From Siphlonurus alternatus (lineage: Eukaryota > Arthropoda > Insecta > Ephemeroptera > Siphlonuridae), in the NCBI GenBank assembly GCA_949825025.1, contig OX463781.1, forward strand, positions 31,270,675-31,334,674: DNA of 64,000 nucleotides, in the 5' to 3' direction. The notes below the pieces were generated by a model. That model was given only the letters and a program-made list of their open reading frames with translations, ran no database searches and was not told the origin of the DNA. The translations under genes and the position numbers were made by a program. Shown here piece by piece: positions 34,098 through 64,000 of this stretch; the first letter of the stretch is position 1, and each line of letters opens with the position of its first letter.

Positions 34098-34979
34098 ACT
34101 TGCATCCTTATTGTGTGTAAATTCCGCAAACAAAGGATTTCTTTCATTATATAAAATATAGTATAGTGTCTCGAAATCAAAGAGCATAATAATCTCCTTC
34201 AGTTTTTGTAAAAGTTTTACAGTAAATGTTATAAAAAAATAAGTATTTTTAAGGTAAATTTAAAATTAAATAAAAAAATAAAAATTAAAAAAATAACTGC
34301 ATGCACCGGGCGCACATTATTTCAAATCGCAAATCCAATTTTTTTCAGTAATATAGTAATATAATCATCCCTTTTTTACCTTTTTATTACATTTCTTTGT
34401 TTCTAAGGCAATAATTATAATAAAGTCTTATCATAAAAGAAACTAAGAAATGGTTAAATACCATGCAGGTATCACTATATTTTTTTTTTCTACTTGCCCT
34501 AGAGACATATTAATTTTATCGTTATAATTCTAGAATTACACTGTAGATCTGTAGATTTTAATATATTTGAATTTTAATTATAATAATAAAAATGACGTTT
34601 CATATACTATTTTATTTATAGCAATAATAAATAAAAAAATGTCAAGTGACGAATTTTTTCTTTCGTCAAAACCACTTTTATTCATCAGGCCCTGACACAA
34701 GAGTCCAGATAAAAAAATAAGAGTCCGAGAAATGAAAATCGTTCATATATCAGGCTGTTTTGTTCTGTTGTATATTGAGATACAACTCGACAAAATTGCA
34801 TGAAGAACGGCACTCACAAATTGAAAATTGCACAAACAAATTCTCATCTGCGAAATTTATAAAAGCTCTGCATGAACCCTTATATACTTATTACTTGAAA
34901 TACTATATAATTTATAAAATATTATTTATAAAGAAGTAAAAAATAATGACAGGGTGCCAATTTGATTACTATATTCCAT

Positions 34980-35085
34980 TCGTGATCTAGTCCCTTTTGA
35001 GCTAGTCTGGCCTAGGCCCTATTTAACCATGGGCTTGGGGTCCAAGAGCCCCTCTGTAGCCCTTCTGTAGTTACGCCTCTGATCT
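34980..35085. mobile_element. possible solo transposon end
   Basis: On the minus strand this reads CAGAGGCGTAACTACAGAAG…, a hAT-like CAG(A/G)GGCGTAACTA terminus next to a G/C-richer block. No matching second end is found nearby. Confidence 0.3.
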
Positions 35086-37035
35086 AACCGAGAAAACAAA
35101 TATGAGAAACTCCATCAACTGGGGAAGAGGCCTAGAGATTCACAATCAGGAAGAGGAGGAGAAAGGTAAAATAAAATAACACTTCAGTTAGCTGCGCGCA
35201 GTTCGAAGCTGCACTGAAAGGCTACTCGCTTTATTCCAAAAAATATAACAAAATGTTGAACAGTGTCAAAGAGTATTTTGTTTAATTTTTCTAACAATTT
35301 TGTTAAAAGTAGCACAGTCTCCATCTATTCCACTTAAAAAAGGCAGAGCATCAAATCATCATCTCTGCTGACGAAGAAAAATGCAGTAATATTTTTGTGT
35401 GTGTTTTATATCTTTATTGTTAATATGTTCACCAAGAATAGAGGAGAATAATTTTCAACGTACAACTTCAATATTCTTACAGCAAAAAGTATTTTTTGTA
35501 AAAATATTGCAATATAGCTCTGCATTATCAACCTATAAGATCAACATAATTATATTAATAATGCTTTCTCTATTTGTAGTAAAAAGAACAAAAAAAACTT
35601 GTGGTTTATTTCTTTTTTTTTAATTTTATTTATTTATTATATTATATATATATTTTTTTTTTCATCTAAAAACTAAAGCTGTTGTGGTGTGTCTATTTTC
35701 ACTTTTCCATTGAATTTGATATATAAATTCTATAATTTCATTCAATATTTCTTAATAATTAATTATTATTTATTAAAAATTTAAAATTAACGTGTGTTTT
35801 TTTATATATTATATAATCATACAAGCATCCAAATTAAAAATCTGGATAGTAACAGAAAACAGCTTGACAAAGTATAGTACCCTAGATTCGTAATTACAAC
35901 GATGATTATTGCGGGCGCAGAAGGCTAGAATCACTCACTTCTCACTGGCTTGTCTTTCTCACCAAGATAAAAGAAAAATTATTTTTTACTTTTAGAGAAA
36001 GATTTAAAAATAAAAACTAAACCATTTCACTCCAGGAGCAAATTCTGAGAAGTCACATACAGTCGACTATAGTTGCTGTTTTACTCGGAGGAATAATCTC
36101 ATTATTTTATATAATATTATACCCTTCTTGATGGTGTTTATAAGAAACTTTTTTTTTTATAATATAGAACATTTCTTTATATAATTATAGTAATAAAAAA
36201 AACATTTCATTGAAAATACTTTGGAACAGATAGAAATTTTCTTTTTAATAACAATATTATTTTTACCATTTTGCTTCTAAATGGTCCAGCCATTTGTAAA
36301 TAATAGATTTTTTTTTTTTCATTTTTACACATATTTATGTAGACGTGTAAGCTAGTAAAATACTATGTTTTTTCATACCACAATATATTTACTGTGACGT
36401 ACACTGCATAGGTGTAAAAACACAGCTCCCTAATAACTTTTTTATTGAGCACCCTAATTTTTAAACTTTTTTTTTTAAAGCTATCTTTTGTATTCTAAAT
36501 ATTGCACAGGTCTAACCTTTCACGCTCCTAATATAATTATTTTTCGTGTGAATTCTGTTGTATAAAAAGCACACGATACCTATCTTTGGAGTCCATTATT
36601 TTTTATATCATATAATATATATATTTTTTTCATACACTTCAATAAGGTATAAATAATTCTTCATCAATTTCAAATTATTATTATAATTGTTGAGCACCGA
36701 ATAGAGTTTGTCTCAAAATTGTCACTTGAGTAAAATAATACTAAACAAAAAATTATATCATGTCTTCACGTGTTTTTTAACGAGTAACAAATAACACGCG
36801 ATCACTTGTGAATTATAGTCATTGCATAGTAAAAGCAGCGCCACTAGACCAGTGGAAGAACGGAGAAACACAGCCACCCCTCACTTTTTTTTAATTTTTT
36901 TTTTTTTTTTTTGTTGTACAGGATAAATAAAACATAATGTACAAGAAGGCAACGTAAAAATATTTGAAATTAAGTGTAGCATTAATGAGTGCGTGGAGCA
37001 GAGCGCTGGAGAGCAAGGCGGTGCGATCGAGCTCA
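35086..37035. other. AT-rich 3' flank of the Ih channel gene
   Basis: There are no domain-bearing frames. A long T-tract lies near 36886-36912 (A-rich on the channel's coding strand). No clear AATAAA for the channel was located. Confidence 0.4.
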
Positions 37036-37125
37036 GTAGGTCGAAGGTCTCTGCTCAGGGATGTCGTCATCCTCGCCCTCATCGTCGCTAGAAGCCAGCC
37101 TCCGCCGCCGCTTCGTCATCGGATG
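37036..37125 (-). other. in-frame 30-codon extension after the Ih TGA (candidate readthrough tail)
   Basis: After TGA (followed by C) the same frame stays open for 30 codons, including RRRRLASSDDEGEDDD and IPEQRPSTY, before a second TGA at 37035-37033. The GC-rich, charged composition looks coding rather than UTR-like for this AT-rich genome. Confidence 0.3.
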
Positions 37126-61595
<24,470 letters not shown>

Positions 61596-61824
61596 CTACA
61601 AAGAGAGAAACGCTTACAAGGTTTATGAACATTTTCCGGTCGTGTCGGTGAGCGAGCGAGTGACGAAGTAGCCGTCACGTTTTTAATCTTTACACCATTT
61701 TCCTGTGTGCTGGTCGGTCGTCGTTTACTTTGGATCGCTAGGAAATACGACGTTTTCTCTTCAACCCGACAAAAATAAACTAGAGTACAGAGAGGAAATG
61801 GCCCCATGTTTTACTTCTTGTATA

Positions 61825-61827
<3 letters not shown>

Positions 61828-61920
<93 letters not shown>
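61828..61920. repeat. (TC)n microsatellite, ~93 bp
   Basis: Perfect TC dinucleotides, opposite in strand sense to the (GA)n arrays at 57.7 and 58.5 kb. Confidence 0.97.
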
Positions 61921-61923
<3 letters not shown>

Positions 61924-62576
61924 ATTCCTACCTACATACGTATCCAGTCTACAAATTACAGCTGTTCTTCGCCAGATAAACCAAACGAACACTTTTTATA
62001 GTCTCGTTTGATAAGAAACAAAGTGATATTCGAAATAAGCTGCTTGGAAATTTAATTCCAATATTTTTATTATTATTATTATTATTATTAATTTACTCTG
62101 CTCGAGGCATTTCCTTTTAATAATCTTGCCACCAAAGTACGCCTTAGATTTCTTTGTTTTAATAAAATCCCAGTGGTGAATGTTAACAAATTTGCTTAAT
62201 ATAGACTTCATATTTTCATAAGTGAATCGTTACCTGCATGCTTAATGGAACAATATTTCAGCCCAATATTGTTTCTGACAGCAGGCTTAATCTTTTTATA
62301 CTTTTCTCCTGAACAAAGAAGACGTAGAATATGATTTTTATTACTTTTTTGTTTTTAAAAAATCTTAAGTTTTTATTTTTTGTATTTAATAATTATTGTC
62401 AAACAATTGAAACAATAAAATTAACAAATTAATGAGAAATAAAATTTCAAAGAAATTGAAGTTTTTTAATAACAACAATAAGACGGAAAAGTTCAAGGTT
62501 TAAAGAAACAGCTGCAGCAGGTCTATTTAAGGCTAATTTTAGCTTAAAAATAAACAATTTTATCTTGTTTTTGCAG

Positions 62577-62716
62577 ATTCAGATGGCGATAACGGCGATG
62601 CAGAGCGCGATTTCAACGTAAAAGCTGTGAAATCCTATGTGACGAGCGAATTTGCCGGATATCGCGTTAATTACGATGCTCTTTTTCTTTTAATCGCCAA
62701 ATGTGGTCGCCAGTAG
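62577..62716 (+). CDS. possible exon fragment on the + strand, unrecognised
   Basis: A strong acceptor-like tract (TTTTATCTTGTTTTTGCAG) precedes a frame open for 46 codons (SDGDNGDAERDFNVKAVKSY …) to TAG. Codon composition is unusually balanced for this AT-rich region. I recognise no family and no partner exon, so it may be chance. Confidence 0.15.
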
Positions 62717-64000
62717 ATGTTACAGCAAGTATACGCATTATTCGCGTCGCGTCGCAGGCTGGAAATCACTCATGTAAATGTATATTTTATTCGTATATTT
62801 GAGAACTGTGAATTAACAGTTTATAAATTAATATAAATAACTATTGCATTCCCGAGTAAATTTAAAAGCATGGTATGTCCAGCTGCTAATGTAATTTCTG
62901 AATTTTCGTCCCAATTGTCCAATAATGAGCTATCTGCTATATTTCAGATGAGCACAATTATGAGCTGTAAATCGGTATAAAATAAAGCTCACAATTATTG
63001 CTCTCACCTGATGAAATAGCAGACAACTGATTATTGCAACGGTATTATGGTGGGGAAATTGCTCATTATTCTGAGCAAAGGACAATATTATTGTTTCCAG
63101 AGTCAGTTTGAAGGAAAGGGTGGGGGGAGGGGTCGGAATTCACTCGCCACATTTTTTCATATAGTACATTTAAGTACATAATTCATAATTATTTTATTGC
63201 CTTACGATTTTACAATAGTATAAGCACGTCAAGATTATATTAATCACAGAAAATTACGTCAATATTAAACACAATTAAAAAAAATGAACGTTACCTTACT
63301 AACTTGCAGTAGAGGTAAATAAATAAAATGTACTCCAACTTAATCAAAGTATTATCAACATAATCAATAATCACTATCTTAAAATAGCAATGAAGTTATA
63401 GCTATCACTTATATCGAACAGAATATGTAATACAAAAAGAGATGTACACTTTCTTTATATATATATAACATAAATGTTAACATCAATAGTCTGTGTTACA
63501 CCTGTAATGTTAACATTTATGTTAAGAAGAATGTACATTAATATATAAGAAGTAATCAAAGTTGGAGCTACGTCTGAAAATGCAACGCTGTAGTTTGAAG
63601 TGAACATTATTCCACTTGGAAAGATGCGTTGTAACAATGTTTTTGTTTCGTTCGCTGTACGGTAGGTCAAACGGTCAAATTAGAGGTGGCGCCCAAGGGA
63701 AGTAGTCTGCAGTCGGTCGATCCCACGCTCAATCTGCTCTGCCTTGATGAAGCCTCGACTGACAGAATTGTAAACGAGACTCTCTCTTCTTTCCACTAAA
63801 ACAGACTTGCTAGTATACTCTAACAGGTTTCTTTTTAGATACTGATGGTAGCCAAGCTCTGTTAAAATAAATTATGTACAAGATGGTTTACTGTTTAAAC
63901 CAATTGAATCACTTTTCTTTCTTTGCATTTTTTTTATATCTTTTCTAAAGCAGCAAAAAAATAAAAGAAAACAATCTTATTAAGTAATAATTCAATCTCT
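62717..64000. other. AT-rich right end, no firm gene
   Basis: Only weak frames are visible; one minus-strand frame around 63680-63770 is discussed in the findings. An inverted repeat (ATAACATAAATGTTAACAT / ATGTTAACATTTATGTTA) lies at about 63466-63523. Confidence 0.35.

Overview
The window is eukaryotic, AT-rich and intron-rich. It carries three recognisable genes, all on the minus strand, in a landscape full of inverted-repeat (foldback/MITE-type) elements and dinucleotide microsatellites. The Ih-channel exons (S3, S4, S5, pore and cyclic-nucleotide-binding exons) read like arthropod Ih, so an arthropod is likely. The abundant (GA)n/(TA)n arrays and MITEs would fit a crustacean, but the exact lineage cannot be fixed from the sequence alone.

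Layout. Positions 1-7.5 kb are non-genic: the tail of a poly(A) retroelement, (TA)n arrays and a 3.7-kb foldback element (3748-7467) with ~640-bp inverted arms. Positions 7.67-11.65 kb hold a complete 10-exon lysosomal glucosylceramidase (GBA1/GH30). The joined CDS is 1533 nt (510 aa plus stop), with a signal peptide, both catalytic glutamates and one GC-AG intron. Positions 11.65-15.1 kb are intergenic with a hAT-type MITE (perfect 8-bp target-site duplication) and a TTAA-flanked MITE. Positions 15.1-30.06 kb hold a 13-exon GON4L-family gene (Drosophila relative: muscle wasted). Its joined CDS is 2100 nt (699 aa plus stop), it includes a 27-nt microexon, and intron 1 contains a 3.5-kb palindrome plus several more foldbacks. 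Positions 30.06-37.1 kb are its promoter region and an intergenic stretch with a 1.5-kb inverted-repeat transposon and a second hAT MITE. From 37.1 kb to at least 59.8 kb (probably 61.6 kb, with the N-terminus beyond) lies a hyperpolarisation-activated cyclic-nucleotide-gated channel gene (Ih/HCN). It includes S1-S6, the CIGYG filter, C-linker and cyclic-nucleotide-binding domain, spread over introns of up to 8.6 kb.

The genes do not form a pathway: one is a lysosomal hydrolase, one a nuclear regulator and one a pacemaker channel. The unusual content is in how they are interrupted and spliced. It comprises several TTAA-targeted foldback families (one inserted into a single arm of a larger palindrome, leaving an empty site in the other arm), clear over-representation of the CRE-like octamer TGACGTCA carried mostly by these elements, and candidate alternative exons of the channel. 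The latter are a phase-0 66-nt exon in the S4-S5 linker, an alternative pre-S1 exon, a triplicated splice acceptor, and a possible 30-codon stop-codon readthrough tail.
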